A stretch of 64,000 bases of DNA from Pseudosulfitobacter pseudonitzschiae (GTDB lineage: Bacteria; Pseudomonadota; Alphaproteobacteria; Rhodobacterales; Rhodobacteraceae), in the NCBI RefSeq assembly GCF_002222635.1, contig NZ_CP022415.1, forward strand, positions 3,162,001 through 3,226,000. Reading direction: 5' to 3'. Made by a program: the position numbers and the translations under genes. Numbering within the stretch: the first letter of the stretch is position 1; each line of letters starts with the position of its first letter. This document shows positions 37,342 through 46,609 of the stretch, piece by piece. A model generated the notes under the pieces. That model had not been told where the DNA came from. It saw only the letters and a list, made by a program, of their open reading frames with translations, and did not search any database.

Positions 37342-38171
37342 CCGAGACAAAGATTCCATTGGCGGGCGTAATCGGTGCCCCCGTTGCTCATTCCAAATCG
37401 CCACAGCTACAGCGCCACTGGCTTAAGACGCTGGGGCTGAAGGGGCATTACGTTCCCATGCACGTCGAGCCAGATGATCTGGAAAACGTGTTGCGCACAC
37501 TGCCCCAGATGGGGTTTGTCGGGGTGAACATCACCATTCCCCACAAAGAGGCCGTGTTACAGATCGCTGATCTGGTGACCGACCGCGCGACGCTGATCGG
37601 CGCGGCGAACACAATAATCTTTCGCAAGGATGGCAAGATTCAGGCTGATAATACAGATGGTTACGGGTTTCTGGAAAATCTTAAAACCGGTGCGCCAAAC
37701 TGGGTTCCTCAATCCGGTCCCGCAGCTGTGATTGGTGCCGGTGGCGCGTCCCGCGCGGTCGTTGCGTCGCTGTTGGACGCAGGCGTGCCCGAGATCATGC
37801 TGACCAACCGCACCCGCGTGCGGTCGGAACGATTGGCCTCTGACTTTGGCAGCCGTGTACAGATCTATGACTGGGTGCAGGCGGGCAACATGCTGGATGA
37901 TGCCGTGCTGACGGTAAACACATCATCACTGGGGATGATCGGCAAACCTGAAATGCGTATACCCTTGGACGGGTTGCGACACGGCACTGTTGCAACAGAT
38001 CTGGTTTATACCCCGCTCAAGACCAGATTTCTTGCCACTGCCGAAGAACAAGGCTGTGTAGTGGTTGATGGCTTGGGCATGTTGCTGCATCAGGCCGTGC
38101 CTGGGTTCGAGCGGTGGTTTGGCCAGCGCCCAACGGTCGATAGTGCGGCACGGGCAGCGGCCCTGCGATGA
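37338..38171 (+). CDS. aroE: Shikimate dehydrogenase
   Basis: 277 residues starting at GTG 37338, which overlaps the maf stop. Shikimate-binding HSKSPQLQRHWL, catalytic Lys in NITIPHKEAV, the NTDGYGF motif, and the NADP loop GAGGASRAVV with TNRTRVRSE. It reduces 3-dehydroshikimate to shikimate in aromatic amino acid synthesis. The stop overlaps the coaE start by 4 bases. Confidence 0.96.
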   Translation: MTETKIPLAGVIGAPVAHSKSPQLQRHWLKTLGLKGHYVPMHVEPDDLENVLRTLPQMGFVGVNITIPHKEAVLQIADLVTDRATLIGAANTIIFRKDGKIQADNTDGYGFLENLKTGAPNWVPQSGPAAVIGAGGASRAVVASLLDAGVPEIMLTNRTRVRSERLASDFGSRVQIYDWVQAGNMLDDAVLTVNTSSLGMIGKPEMRIPLDGLRHGTVATDLVYTPLKTRFLATAEEQGCVVVDGLGMLLHQAVPGFERWFGQRPTVDSAARAAALR

Positions 38172-38761
38172 GCTTTCGTTTGGGGCTGACCGGGTCCATT
38201 GGCATGGGCAAATCAACCACGGCGCAATTGTTCGCCGAAGCAGGGTGCGATGTGTGGGATGCCGATGTCGCCGTACACCGCATTTACGGCAAAGGCGGCA
38301 GTGCAGTCGAACCGATGCGCGCGCTTGAGCCGCGTGCAGTGATTGACGGCATGGTGTCGCGCCCATCCTTGCGCGCATTGATCGCCGAAGACCCTACATT
38401 GCTGGCGCGGATCGAGAAAATCGTGCATCCGCTTGTGGCACAAGACCGGAAAGAGTTTGTCGACGCGGCGCGGTCCGACATTTTGGTATTCGACATTCCG
38501 CTGCTGTTTGAAACCGGCGGAAACAAGGCGATGGATGCGGTTGTATGTGTCTCTGTTCCGGCGGAAATACAACAAAAGCGCGTGCTGGACCGTGGTACAA
38601 TGACACTTGAGCAATTCGAGCAGATCAAAGCGAAACAAATGCCAAACGATGACAAAGTGGCACAGTCCGACTATGTTGTGATCACCGATACGATGGACCA
38701 CGCCCGCGCGCAGGTGCAGGCCATCGTAAACACCATCAAGGCAGGCTTATCCGATGCGTGA
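38168..38761 (+). CDS. coaE: Dephospho-CoA kinase
   Basis: 197 residues. P-loop GLTGSIGMGKST, then DADVAVHRIYG, LVFDIPLLFETG and VLDRGTMT. It performs the last step of coenzyme A synthesis. It is embedded in the four-gene unit maf-aroE-coaE-dnaQ with overlapping ends, and overlaps dnaQ by 8 bases. Confidence 0.96.
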   Translation: MSFRLGLTGSIGMGKSTTAQLFAEAGCDVWDADVAVHRIYGKGGSAVEPMRALEPRAVIDGMVSRPSLRALIAEDPTLLARIEKIVHPLVAQDRKEFVDAARSDILVFDIPLLFETGGNKAMDAVVCVSVPAEIQQKRVLDRGTMTLEQFEQIKAKQMPNDDKVAQSDYVVITDTMDHARAQVQAIVNTIKAGLSDA

Positions 38762-39440
38762 GATCGTTCTGGACACCGAAACAACCGGATTTGACCCGTT
38801 CACCGGTGACCGTATCGTCGAGATCGGCGCGGTCGAGTTGATGGGCCACATGGCCACGGGCAAGACCTATCATCAATACATCAACCCGGAACGCGGAATG
38901 CCGGACGAAGCGTTTCAGGTACACGGGCTGGGCGACGACTTTCTGCGCGACAAGCCGAAGTTCGCATCCATCGGTCAGGCCTTTCTGGACTTTATCGGCG
39001 ATGCAAAACTGGTGATCCACAACGCTGCCTTTGATATGAAGTTTCTAAATGCCGAGTTAAAGTGGATGAACCTGCCGGAAATTCCCTATGACCGCGCCAT
39101 TGATACGCTTGAAATCGCCCGCAAGCGGTTTCCCGGCTCGCCCGCATCACTGGATGCGTTGTGCCGCCGTTTTGGCATCGACAACGGGGCGCGCACGCTG
39201 CACGGCGCTTTGCTGGACAGTGAAATTCTGGCCGAGGTTTATCTTGAACTGATTGGTGGCCGGCAGCCTGATTTCGGCCTGTCCACCGGTAATTCGCAAA
39301 AGTCGGAAACCGACCTGCCCGACTGGACACCTCAGCCGCGCCCGACCGCCATGCCGTCCCTTCTGACCGAAGAAGAGGCACAGGCCCATGCCACGTTTAT
39401 CGAAAAAATGGGTGACGCAACCCTGTGGGCAAAGGGCTGA
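38754..39440 (+). CDS. dnaQ: DNA polymerase III epsilon subunit (proofreading exonuclease)
   Basis: 228 residues. DEDDh exonuclease with ExoI LDTETTGFDP, ExoII HNAAFDMKFLN and ExoIII TLHGALLDSEILAEVY. A short carboxy-terminal tail would contact the polymerase. It is the last gene of the rightward block leaving the origin. A GC-rich hairpin (39441-39457) starts at its stop. Confidence 0.95.
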   Translation: MREIVLDTETTGFDPFTGDRIVEIGAVELMGHMATGKTYHQYINPERGMPDEAFQVHGLGDDFLRDKPKFASIGQAFLDFIGDAKLVIHNAAFDMKFLNAELKWMNLPEIPYDRAIDTLEIARKRFPGSPASLDALCRRFGIDNGARTLHGALLDSEILAEVYLELIGGRQPDFGLSTGNSQKSETDLPDWTPQPRPTAMPSLLTEEEAQAHATFIEKMGDATLWAKG

Positions 39441-39457
39441 AGGCCGCCTAGCGGCCT
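39441..39457. terminator. Hairpin between convergent dnaQ and secB
   Basis: Perfect 7-bp stem AGGCCGC (39441-39447) / GCGGCCT (39451-39457) around a 3-base loop, placed between two convergent stop codons. There is no proper T-run on either side, so intrinsic termination is plausible but weak. Confidence 0.45.
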
Positions 39458-39472
39458 CCAGCTTTCATTAGA

Positions 39473-39964
39473 TCAAGCGTCGGCTTTGGGCGGGTTTTCT
39501 GCCTGACGACGCGCGATTTCATTGCGGTACATTGCGATAAAGTCGATGTTTTCCAGATTCAGCGGCGGGAAACCACCGTCGCGGGTGATGTCGCTGACAA
39601 CACGGCGTAAAAACGGGAAGATCATGCGCGGGCACTCGATCAGCAAGAACGGGTGCATCTGGTCTTCGGGCACGTTTTCGATGTGAAAGATCCCGACATA
39701 GTCGATTTCCAGCACGAACAGTGTGGCGTCGCCGTCTTTGACCTTGGATGTGACGTTCAGTTTGATCGCGGATTCATACTGGTTGTCAGTGCTGCGCTTT
39801 TTGGCATCAAGGTTCACCTGAACCTGCACATCGGGCTGCACATCCTGCGGCGCGCCCTTTTGTGCCATGATGTTCTCGAACGACATGTCGCGAATGAACT
39901 GGCCCAAGATGCGCATAGATGGTTGCGCCTGTTGCTGTGGTGCCTGACCGTCTGTTTCAGCCAT
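39473..39964 (-). CDS. secB: SecB, protein-export chaperone
   Basis: 163 residues. QFIRDMSFENI, VQVQVNLDAKK and the acidic SecA-contact region are typical. IECPRMIFPFLRRVVSDITRD and DGGFPPLNLENIDF form the carboxy-terminal half. A tetrameric holdase that keeps preproteins unfolded for SecA. ATG 39964 follows GGGAG. secB near dnaQ and the origin is a conserved alphaproteobacterial neighbourhood. Confidence 0.95.
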   Translation of the reverse strand: MAETDGQAPQQQAQPSMRILGQFIRDMSFENIMAQKGAPQDVQPDVQVQVNLDAKKRSTDNQYESAIKLNVTSKVKDGDATLFVLEIDYVGIFHIENVPEDQMHPFLLIECPRMIFPFLRRVVSDITRDGGFPPLNLENIDFIAMYRNEIARRQAENPPKADA

Positions 39965-40032
39965 TGGAGTCTCCCATTAAATAGCGTTTTTCACGCTTTA
40001 GCAGGTTGCCGGGCGGTGCTCAATGCCGGGCC

Positions 40033-40512
40033 TTATGGCTTGGTCCAGCCTGACGGGCCTTGGGGTTCATCCGTTTCGGGGGTGACGTCCTGATAATCGG
40101 CGTCAATCACATCGGGACGGTCGGGATGGCGTCGAGATTGCTGCGGACCGGTTGCAAAAGCTGACACGTTGATCCGGCTGCGCATGGTCTGAAACATCCA
40201 CGACCGTACCTGCGGGATCATCAACGAAAAGCCCAAAGCGTCGGTGAAGAATCCCGGTGTCAGCAACAGGGCGCCGGCAAACAGGATCATTGCGCCGTGA
40301 ACAAGCGGTTCGGTTGGATCGGTCAGTTCGTTCACCGACGACCGAAGCTTTTCAATCGTTCGCAACCCTTGCTGGCGCACCAGATAGGTCCCCAGAATGG
40401 CTGTCGCGATGACGATAAACAGGGTCCAGCCCAGCCCAATGGCACCACCGATCTGGACAAAAAGCGTAATCTCGATCAGTGGCACAGCGAGAAATGCCAA
40501 AAACAACCACAT
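40033..40512 (-). CDS. fxsA: FxsA-family membrane protein
   Basis: 159 residues, close to the E. coli FxsA length. Hydrophobic helices near 1-40 (WLFLAFLAVPLIEITLFVQI, then GLGWTLFIVIATAILGTYLV) and around 78-100 (ILFAGALLLTPGFFTDALGF), then a polar tail. RQQGLRTIEKL is a family feature. FxsA modulates phage F exclusion in E. coli; its physiological role is otherwise unclear. Confidence 0.85.
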   Translation of the reverse strand: MWLFLAFLAVPLIEITLFVQIGGAIGLGWTLFIVIATAILGTYLVRQQGLRTIEKLRSSVNELTDPTEPLVHGAMILFAGALLLTPGFFTDALGFSLMIPQVRSWMFQTMRSRINVSAFATGPQQSRRHPDRPDVIDADYQDVTPETDEPQGPSGWTKP

Positions 40513-40618
40513 ACAAACGATCCTTTCCTGTTGGCGCGGTGGACTTGATGCGCCTCAGCCCCTACATAATGTCCAACACTGCGGGTTACCACTTCTCCGC
40601 CTGAATGAGGTTATTTCA

Positions 40619-41275
40619 ATGCAAGCGCCCCTTATCCAACTGTTGGTTCTGGCCGGCATCGCCATTTTCCTGATCCTGCGCCTGAAAAGCGTTCTGGGCA
40701 CGCGTGAAGGCTTTGAAAAGCCGCCTGTGACCAAACAATCGTCAGATGCCAAGCGCCCCGAATTCGAAGTGATCGAAGGCGGGCCCGACCTGGATATCAC
40801 CGATCACGTCCCCGAAGACAGTGATGCTGCCAAAGCACTGGCGGGGATGAAGCGGATCGAGCCGTCGTTCAACGTCTCTGATTTCCTTGGCGGCGCGCGC
40901 GGTGCTTATGAAATGATCGTTCTGGGCTATGAAAAGGGCGAACTGGCGCAGATTCAGCCCTTCCTGTCCGAAGAGGTCTATGAGAGTTTTGTCGACGGCG
41001 TGGCCGCGCGCGAAGATCAGGGTCTGACCATCGACGTGAACTTTATCGGCATCAGCGAAGTCAGGCTGACTGATGCCACCTTTGACGCTGACACCAACGA
41101 GGCCGAGTTGACCATTCGCTTTGTCGCTGAACTGACCTCTGCCGTGCGTGACAAGGGCGGCGATATCGTGGAAGGCAGTACAACCGAAATCAAACGCCAG
41201 AAGGACACTTGGGCCTTTGCGCGGACAATGGGTTCGGATGATCCAAATTGGCTGCTGGTTTCCACAGACGCGTGA
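40619..41275 (+). CDS. Tim44/TimA-domain inner-membrane protein
   Basis: 218 residues from MQAPLIQLLVLAG, with TGAGG upstream. One amino-terminal membrane helix (about 4-22) and a soluble Tim44-like domain (FNVSDFLGGARGAYEMIVLGY, FADAELTIRF-type strands). Alphaproteobacterial relatives of mitochondrial Tim44 are proposed to act at the inner membrane in translocation. Position beside secB fits but does not prove a secretion role. The stop overlaps the GTG start of mltA. Confidence 0.87.
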   Translation: MQAPLIQLLVLAGIAIFLILRLKSVLGTREGFEKPPVTKQSSDAKRPEFEVIEGGPDLDITDHVPEDSDAAKALAGMKRIEPSFNVSDFLGGARGAYEMIVLGYEKGELAQIQPFLSEEVYESFVDGVAAREDQGLTIDVNFIGISEVRLTDATFDADTNEAELTIRFVAELTSAVRDKGGDIVEGSTTEIKRQKDTWAFARTMGSDDPNWLLVSTDA

Positions 41276-42309
41276 TCTGGCGGTGTGTTGTTGCCGGTAT
41301 CCTTATGGGGGCGGCGATGACACAACCGGCTCAGTCTGAAACACGGGTGCAGGTTACAGGCTTTGACCAGCTTGACGGCTGGGACACCGATGACCACGCC
41401 GCTGCCATGGCTGTTTTCAGAAACACCTGCCACGATTTGAATGAACCGGACTGGCGCGCCCTGTGCGCCTTTGCCGCGCAAAACCCCGAACCCCGAACAT
41501 TCTTTGAGCTTCTGTTTCGCCCCGTGCTGATCGAAGACGGGAAGGACGGGCTGTTCACCGGCTATTTTGAACCCGAACTTGACGGATCGCGGCAGCAAAC
41601 ACCGCGCTTTCGCTATCCGGTGTATTCCATGCCACCCGAGGCACGCGTGACCCGTCCGTGGCTGACCCGTCGTGATATTCTTGATGGTGACACGATGTCC
41701 GGGCGCGGTCTGGAAATCGCGTGGGTCGATGACCCAGTTGAATTGTTCTTTCTGCAAATTCAGGGTTCTGGGCGGATTCGTCTGCCTGATGGCACGTTCC
41801 TGCGCGTGGGGTATGAGGGATCGAACGGGCATGATTACAGCTCGATTGGAGCGGAACTGGTCCGGCGCGGCACCTACACCGCCCATCAGGTCAGCGCCGA
41901 TGTGATCAAGAGCTGGGTGCGCCGCAATCCGGATACAGGACGTGAACTGCTGTATCACAACGACTCTTATGTCTTTTTTCGCGAGGTCAGCGAAGTGCCC
42001 GCCGACCGCGGCCCGCTGGGTGCAATGAACCGTTCGATCACTACGATGCGGTCGATTGCTGTCGATCCGTCATTTGTGCCGCTGGGCGCACCGGTGTGGA
42101 TCGAAAAGGATGGCAAGCTGCCGCTGCGCCGTCTGATGATCGCGCAAGACACCGGATCGGCGATCAAGGGCGCACAGCGCGCCGATGTGTTCTTTGGCAC
42201 CGGTGACAAGGCGGGGCGTGCTGCGGGGCGGTTGCGTGATCCCGGACGCATGTATGTGCTGCTGCCGATTCAGCGCGCCTATGCCATGCTGCCCGAAAGC
42301 GCGATATGA
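41272..42309 (+). CDS. mltA: MltA, membrane-bound lytic murein transglycosylase A
   Basis: 345 residues from GTG 41272 (GTGA overlap with the Tim44-domain gene). Signal sequence VVAGILMGAAMTQPAQS without a clear lipobox Cys. MltA domain GLFTGYFEPELDGS and FFLQIQGSGRI, then the 3D domain with three conserved Asp, including AQDTGSAIKGAQRADVFFG. It cleaves peptidoglycan to 1,6-anhydro-muropeptides, which would feed the recycling enzymes AmgK and MurU encoded at 57-59 kb. Confidence 0.92.
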   Translation: MIWRCVVAGILMGAAMTQPAQSETRVQVTGFDQLDGWDTDDHAAAMAVFRNTCHDLNEPDWRALCAFAAQNPEPRTFFELLFRPVLIEDGKDGLFTGYFEPELDGSRQQTPRFRYPVYSMPPEARVTRPWLTRRDILDGDTMSGRGLEIAWVDDPVELFFLQIQGSGRIRLPDGTFLRVGYEGSNGHDYSSIGAELVRRGTYTAHQVSADVIKSWVRRNPDTGRELLYHNDSYVFFREVSEVPADRGPLGAMNRSITTMRSIAVDPSFVPLGAPVWIEKDGKLPLRRLMIAQDTGSAIKGAQRADVFFGTGDKAGRAAGRLRDPGRMYVLLPIQRAYAMLPESAI

Positions 42310-42896
42310 CCCGCCGGCGTCTTCGACCGGACGAGCTTGAGTTGTGGCGCAAGGTTACCGAAAAGGCCGAAAGGCTGGACACCGGTGCGGCGATGAAGCA
42401 AGCGCTTGAGGTTACGCGGGCGGACCCACCACAGCCGCGCGTCACCCCCCGTTTCGAGACATTGCCGAAGCCCGCAGTTTCCAAAGGTCAGCCGGCGATC
42501 ACCCGCGACGTGTTGCACCCCTTGGCCGAGCGTTTGTCAAAGGCGCAGGTCCAGATGGACCGCAAAGCCTTTGACCAGATGAGACGCGGCAAGCTGAAAC
42601 CAGAGGGTCGCATCGACCTGCACGGTATGACGCTGGATCACGCGCATCCGGCGCTGACGCGGTTTATTCTGTCATCGCAGGCGTCGGGAAAACGGCTGGT
42701 TCTGGTGATCACAGGCAAGGGCAAATCCCGGGATGAAGGTGGCCCGATCCCCGTCCGTTTTGGCGTGTTGCGTCATCAGGTGCCCCAGTGGTTGTCGATG
42801 GCGCCATTGGCGCAGGCGGTGTTGCAGATCACCCCCGCCAATATCCGCCACGGCGGCACGGGTGCCTACTACGTTTATTTGCGCAAGAGACGCTAG
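42306..42896 (+). CDS. Smr-domain protein
   Basis: 196 residues. A basic, charged amino-terminal half and a carboxy-terminal Smr domain with DLHGMTLDHAHPAL, LVITGKGKS and GTGAYYVYLRK. Smr domains are nucleic-acid-acting, often nicking nucleases or ribosome-collision factors. The exact role here is unknown. It overlaps mltA by 4 bases and its stop overlaps the convergent MFS gene. Confidence 0.88.
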   Translation: MTRRRLRPDELELWRKVTEKAERLDTGAAMKQALEVTRADPPQPRVTPRFETLPKPAVSKGQPAITRDVLHPLAERLSKAQVQMDRKAFDQMRRGKLKPEGRIDLHGMTLDHAHPALTRFILSSQASGKRLVLVITGKGKSRDEGGPIPVRFGVLRHQVPQWLSMAPLAQAVLQITPANIRHGGTGAYYVYLRKRR

Positions 42897-44137
42897 GCCA
42901 TATCGGCGCGGCTGCGGACAATTCCCAGCCCGACCATCGTCGAGGTAAAGATAAAATAGGCTGCGATTCCAAGATATTGCACACTCAGGGTCACACCTGC
43001 GTCGATCATCATGCCGGTGATGCCTGGCCCGATGGCGGACCCTAGCACCATGACGGCAGCCGCCATCGCTTTGATCGAACCGATGTGACGCGTGCCGTAA
43101 TACTCGGCCCAGAACGCGTTGGGCAGGGTCGAGTTGGCCCCCGTAGTCATGGACAGAAAGAAGAACCCCGTAACCATTGGCACAATCCCTTGCCCCAGCC
43201 CGAACAGCGTGAATGCGACAACCATCGGCAGTTGATAGAATGGAAGCAGGCGCGCGGTGCCAAAACGGTCCAGCGCCCAGCCGGATACGATCAAAAACCC
43301 GATAGAGCATAGCGTGTAAACGGGAAACAGCGCCACCAGCGACAGATGTGTGATGCTTTTGACTTCGGCAAAGTGGACCTGATGGAAGAAAAAGGCGGTG
43401 TTGAATGCCGATGGACCTAGCAGCGCGGGAAACATGCACCAGAACAACGGATGGCGCAGCGCCTGCATCCGCGTCCAGTGCTGCCCACGCATTCCGAAGC
43501 TGGCGTTTTCCTCGGCCATCGACTGGGGCATGCGTTCAGTGCGCAGCAGGCTTAGCAGTACCGGCACCCCGATTACCGCGACCACAGCCGCCGCAACCCA
43601 CAAAAGCCGCCAGTCCATCACGGTCATCAGAGCCACGAACGACAAAGGCAACAGCGCCTCGCCCACCGAAAATCCCAGACTTGCCAACGCCAGCGCGCGG
43701 CCCCGCGTGGCGACAAACCAACGCGCCATTGCCACGATTGCAATGTGGCTGGTCATACCCTGCCCCATCAGCCGCAGCGCAAAGATCACCACAGGCAGCG
43801 CCCATAAAAAAGGGTTGGCCGCCATCATCAAACAGGACGCCGCCAGCAGCATCAGCACACCCGCGCCCAGATGCCGCGCGCGGAATCGGTCGGTCAGACC
43901 ACCGGCCCAGATCATCACGATCGCCGACGCCGTGGTGCCCAGCGAATAAATCCCGCCCCATCCCCCGTGGCTAAGGCCAAAGGCCCCCTGAATTTCCGCC
44001 GCGAAGATCGAGATAAAAAATGTCTGCCCAAAGGATGACAACAGCGTCAGCAACGCTCCCGCGCCCAACCAGCGCGCATTACCTGCAATGAATTCGGTCA
44101 GCGGTTGCGGCCCCGCCAGTGGATCAATCCGCATCAT
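42893..44137 (-). CDS. Major facilitator superfamily transporter
   Basis: 414 residues with about 12 predicted membrane helices and the conserved cytoplasmic loop WAGGLTDRFRARHLG between helices 2 and 3. Similar proteins are annotated as oxalate/formate- or monocarboxylate-type MFS carriers, but no substrate can be assigned from the sequence. The start overlaps the stop of the upstream lipoprotein hydrolase by 4 bases. Confidence 0.82.
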   Translation of the reverse strand: MMRIDPLAGPQPLTEFIAGNARWLGAGALLTLLSSFGQTFFISIFAAEIQGAFGLSHGGWGGIYSLGTTASAIVMIWAGGLTDRFRARHLGAGVLMLLAASCLMMAANPFLWALPVVIFALRLMGQGMTSHIAIVAMARWFVATRGRALALASLGFSVGEALLPLSFVALMTVMDWRLLWVAAAVVAVIGVPVLLSLLRTERMPQSMAEENASFGMRGQHWTRMQALRHPLFWCMFPALLGPSAFNTAFFFHQVHFAEVKSITHLSLVALFPVYTLCSIGFLIVSGWALDRFGTARLLPFYQLPMVVAFTLFGLGQGIVPMVTGFFFLSMTTGANSTLPNAFWAEYYGTRHIGSIKAMAAAVMVLGSAIGPGITGMMIDAGVTLSVQYLGIAAYFIFTSTMVGLGIVRSRADMA

Positions 44138-45225
44138 TTGTCTGGCAACCGCACAGTCAGTTCGGACGCATTGCCATAAACCCGCCGTGTCCCCGGCAAA
44201 GACAGGCCGACACCGCTGCGGCCACGCACAAATCCGCTGTCCAGACGTCCGATATTACTCAAAAGCGCACCCAGCGCTGGCGATCCTGCAGTCACGAAGT
44301 GATCACCGCTCTGGCGGTCTTCGAAAGCGCTGACATCAATGACTTGAACCGGCATATCGCCAAGGTCAGCGATTGAACTGAGGTTACCCAGCTGTACCTT
44401 TTCACCGCGCATACGTGCCGACAGCTTCAGCACGATATCGCGTTTGGACACAAAGATCAGAAATGGCTGGGGCAGCTTTTCAAAAGCGCGAACTTGGGAG
44501 CGAAACACATCCACGTTCAAATCTGGCGACAGCAATACGACGCCTGCGATGTTTCTGGATGTCCAGCCGGGCTGCGCGATTTCGATCTGGCGCATGGTCT
44601 CCATCAACAATGCGCTGCCCATCGAGTGGGCCACCAGAATGATCCGTTCGGTGCCTGCGCGCTGCACATTGTAAAGCAGTTCTTGCAGTCCGTCGCGCGC
44701 AAACAGGGCGCTGTCGGCATCGTATTGATAGCCCAGCGGATTGCCACGGCTGGGCCATGCGTAGGACACAAAAGACCCCGGCAGTTTCAGGTCATTGGCC
44801 ATCTGCGCCACACGGAACACCGAGTCGGCAAAGCTGTTGTTGAACCCGTGCACAAACACCGTCACTTCACGTTCCGGCGCGTTCACTTTCTTGATCTCAA
44901 GGTTCAACGCGTTGCGAAATTGGTCCGGCGTGCCAAAGTCGTGGCGCTGGGCGATTACGAAATCACGATCCGGTTTCGGCTTGTCCAAGCCGTCCGAGAT
45001 TTTGCCAAACTTGTGGTCAGGCGGGATGGATACCTTGACCTGCAAAAGGCTGAGATTTGAGGAACGTTTTATGCTGAACGTGCCTGGTGGGTCTTCTGCG
45101 CGAGTTGTGCCGACAAAGACGTTGCGAATGGTGCCGATGTCCAAGGCTGCGGGCACGACAGGCGACGCCACGCGGTCCGCACAGGCGGACAACAACATCA
45201 CAAAAATGATCAGAAATCGCAGCAC
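44134..45225 (-). CDS. Alpha/beta hydrolase lipoprotein (DUF900-like)
   Basis: About 363 residues from GTG 45225. A longer TTG start at 45264 would force translation through a 13-bp inverted repeat and is less likely. The amino terminus (RFLIIFVMLLSACADR) is a lipoprotein signal with lipobox LSAC. The hydrolase core has VFVHGFNNSFADS, nucleophile elbow VAHSMGSALL, and DLNVDVFRSQ. DUF900 enzymes are esterase-like with unknown substrates. It lies downstream of hslU and upstream of the MFS gene, its likely co-transcribed partner. Confidence 0.82.
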   Translation of the reverse strand: MLRFLIIFVMLLSACADRVASPVVPAALDIGTIRNVFVGTTRAEDPPGTFSIKRSSNLSLLQVKVSIPPDHKFGKISDGLDKPKPDRDFVIAQRHDFGTPDQFRNALNLEIKKVNAPEREVTVFVHGFNNSFADSVFRVAQMANDLKLPGSFVSYAWPSRGNPLGYQYDADSALFARDGLQELLYNVQRAGTERIILVAHSMGSALLMETMRQIEIAQPGWTSRNIAGVVLLSPDLNVDVFRSQVRAFEKLPQPFLIFVSKRDIVLKLSARMRGEKVQLGNLSSIADLGDMPVQVIDVSAFEDRQSGDHFVTAGSPALGALLSNIGRLDSGFVRGRSGVGLSLPGTRRVYGNASELTVRLPDK

Positions 45226-45230
45226 CCGAA

Positions 45231-45272
45231 CCCACCCTTTGGGCCAACCTAGGCTGAAACCCAAAGGGTGGG
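45231..45272 (-). promoter_or_regulatory. 13-bp inverted repeat covering the ribosome-binding site of the lipoprotein hydrolase
   Basis: CCCACCCTTTGGG (45231-45243) and CCCAAAGGGTGGG (45260-45272) are perfect complements around a 16-base loop, lying between the hslU stop and the GTG at 45225. In the leftward transcript the 3' arm holds AAAGGGTGGG, the only purine-rich stretch that could serve as ribosome-binding site, 5 bases before GTG. No T-run follows, so translational control or processing is as likely as termination. Confidence 0.6.
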
Positions 45273-45291
45273 AAGGGCTGCAATTTTGAGG

Positions 45292-46596
45292 TTACAAAAC
45301 GTAACGGCTGATGTCTGGTGATGCCAGAAGTTGGCCAAGATTTGCGTCGACGAATTCGGCGTTCACCACAATCTTTTCGCCTGCGCGATCTGGCGCTGTG
45401 AACGACAGTTCCTCGAACACACGTTCCAGCACCGTATACAGCCGCCGTGCGCCAATGTTTTCGACCGTGGCGTTCACCTCGGCGGCGATGCTGGCCAGCG
45501 CCTTGATGCCATCCTCGGTGAAACTGACGGTCAGATCCTCGGTGCCCATCAGCGCGGTATACTGCCGTGTCAGCGCATTGTCGGTCTCGGTCAGGATGCG
45601 GACAAAATCTCGTTCGGTCAGCGCCCGCAACTCCACGCGGATCGGCAGACGGCCTTGCAATTCCGGCAGCAGGTCCGAAGGTTTCGAGACGTGGAAGGCA
45701 CCGGATGCGATAAACAGGATGTGGTCGGTTTTCACCGGTCCGTGTTTGGTGCTGACGGTCGTGCCCTCGATCAGCGGCAGCAGATCGCGCTGCACGCCTT
45801 CACGACTGACATCGGCACCGCGCGCGTCCGAGCGGGCGCAGACCTTGTCGATCTCGTCTAGAAACACGATGCCGCTGTTTTCGACCGAGGCGACAGCCGC
45901 TTTGTTCACGATCTCGTCGTCCAACAGCTTGTCGGCCTCTTCTCCGACCAGAACCTCGTAGCTTTGCGCGACGGTCAGCTTTTTGCGCACAGTACGCCCG
46001 CCCATCGCCTTGCCGAAGATATCGCCCAGGTTGATCATGCTGGCACCGCCGGGCTGGCCGGGGATATCCATTCCGCCAAAGGGATTCGACGTGTCGGCAA
46101 TTTCGAGCTCGATCACTGTATCGTCCAGATCTCCCGACTTCAGCTTTTTGCGGAACATATCGCGGGTGCCATCGCGTGCATCGGTGCCTGCGATGGCGTC
46201 GATTACGCGCTCTTCGGCAGCGGCACGGGCCTTGGTCTTGACGTCCTCGCGCATGTGTTCGCGGGTCATGACGATGGCGCTATCGACCAGATCGCGGATG
46301 ATCTGTTCGACATCGCGCCCGACATAACCGACTTCGGTAAACTTGGTCGCCTCGACCTTGAGGAACGGCGCGCGGGCCAGTTTCGCCAGGCGGCGGCTGA
46401 TCTCGGTTTTGCCGACGCCGGTGGGCCCGATCATCAGGATGTTTTTGGGATAGACTTCATCACGCAGATCGTCAGCCAATTGCTTGCGTCGCCAGCGGTT
46501 GCGCAGGGCGACCGCAACGGCGCGCTTTGCGTCATTCTGGCCGATGATAAACCGGTCGAGTTCGCTTACGATTTCGCGGGGTGTCAGGTTTGTCAT
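45292..46596 (-). CDS. hslU: HslU (ClpY), ATPase subunit of the HslUV protease
   Basis: 434 residues from [16 protein letters not shown]; a 53-codon upstream reading has no family resemblance. Walker [16 protein letters not shown], pore loop GYVGRD, Walker [12 protein letters not shown] domain between them, and the carboxy-terminal SRYVL that docks into HslV. It unfolds substrates for HslV. It is separated from hslV by a membrane-protein gene on the same strand. Confidence 0.96.
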   Translation of the reverse strand: MTNLTPREIVSELDRFIIGQNDAKRAVAVALRNRWRRKQLADDLRDEVYPKNILMIGPTGVGKTEISRRLAKLARAPFLKVEATKFTEVGYVGRDVEQIIRDLVDSAIVMTREHMREDVKTKARAAAEERVIDAIAGTDARDGTRDMFRKKLKSGDLDDTVIELEIADTSNPFGGMDIPGQPGGASMINLGDIFGKAMGGRTVRKKLTVAQSYEVLVGEEADKLLDDEIVNKAAVASVENSGIVFLDEIDKVCARSDARGADVSREGVQRDLLPLIEGTTVSTKHGPVKTDHILFIASGAFHVSKPSDLLPELQGRLPIRVELRALTERDFVRILTETDNALTRQYTALMGTEDLTVSFTEDGIKALASIAAEVNATVENIGARRLYTVLERVFEELSFTAPDRAGEKIVVNAEFVDANLGQLLASPDISRYVL

Positions 46597-46609
46597 TGGG
46601 TATCCCGTA

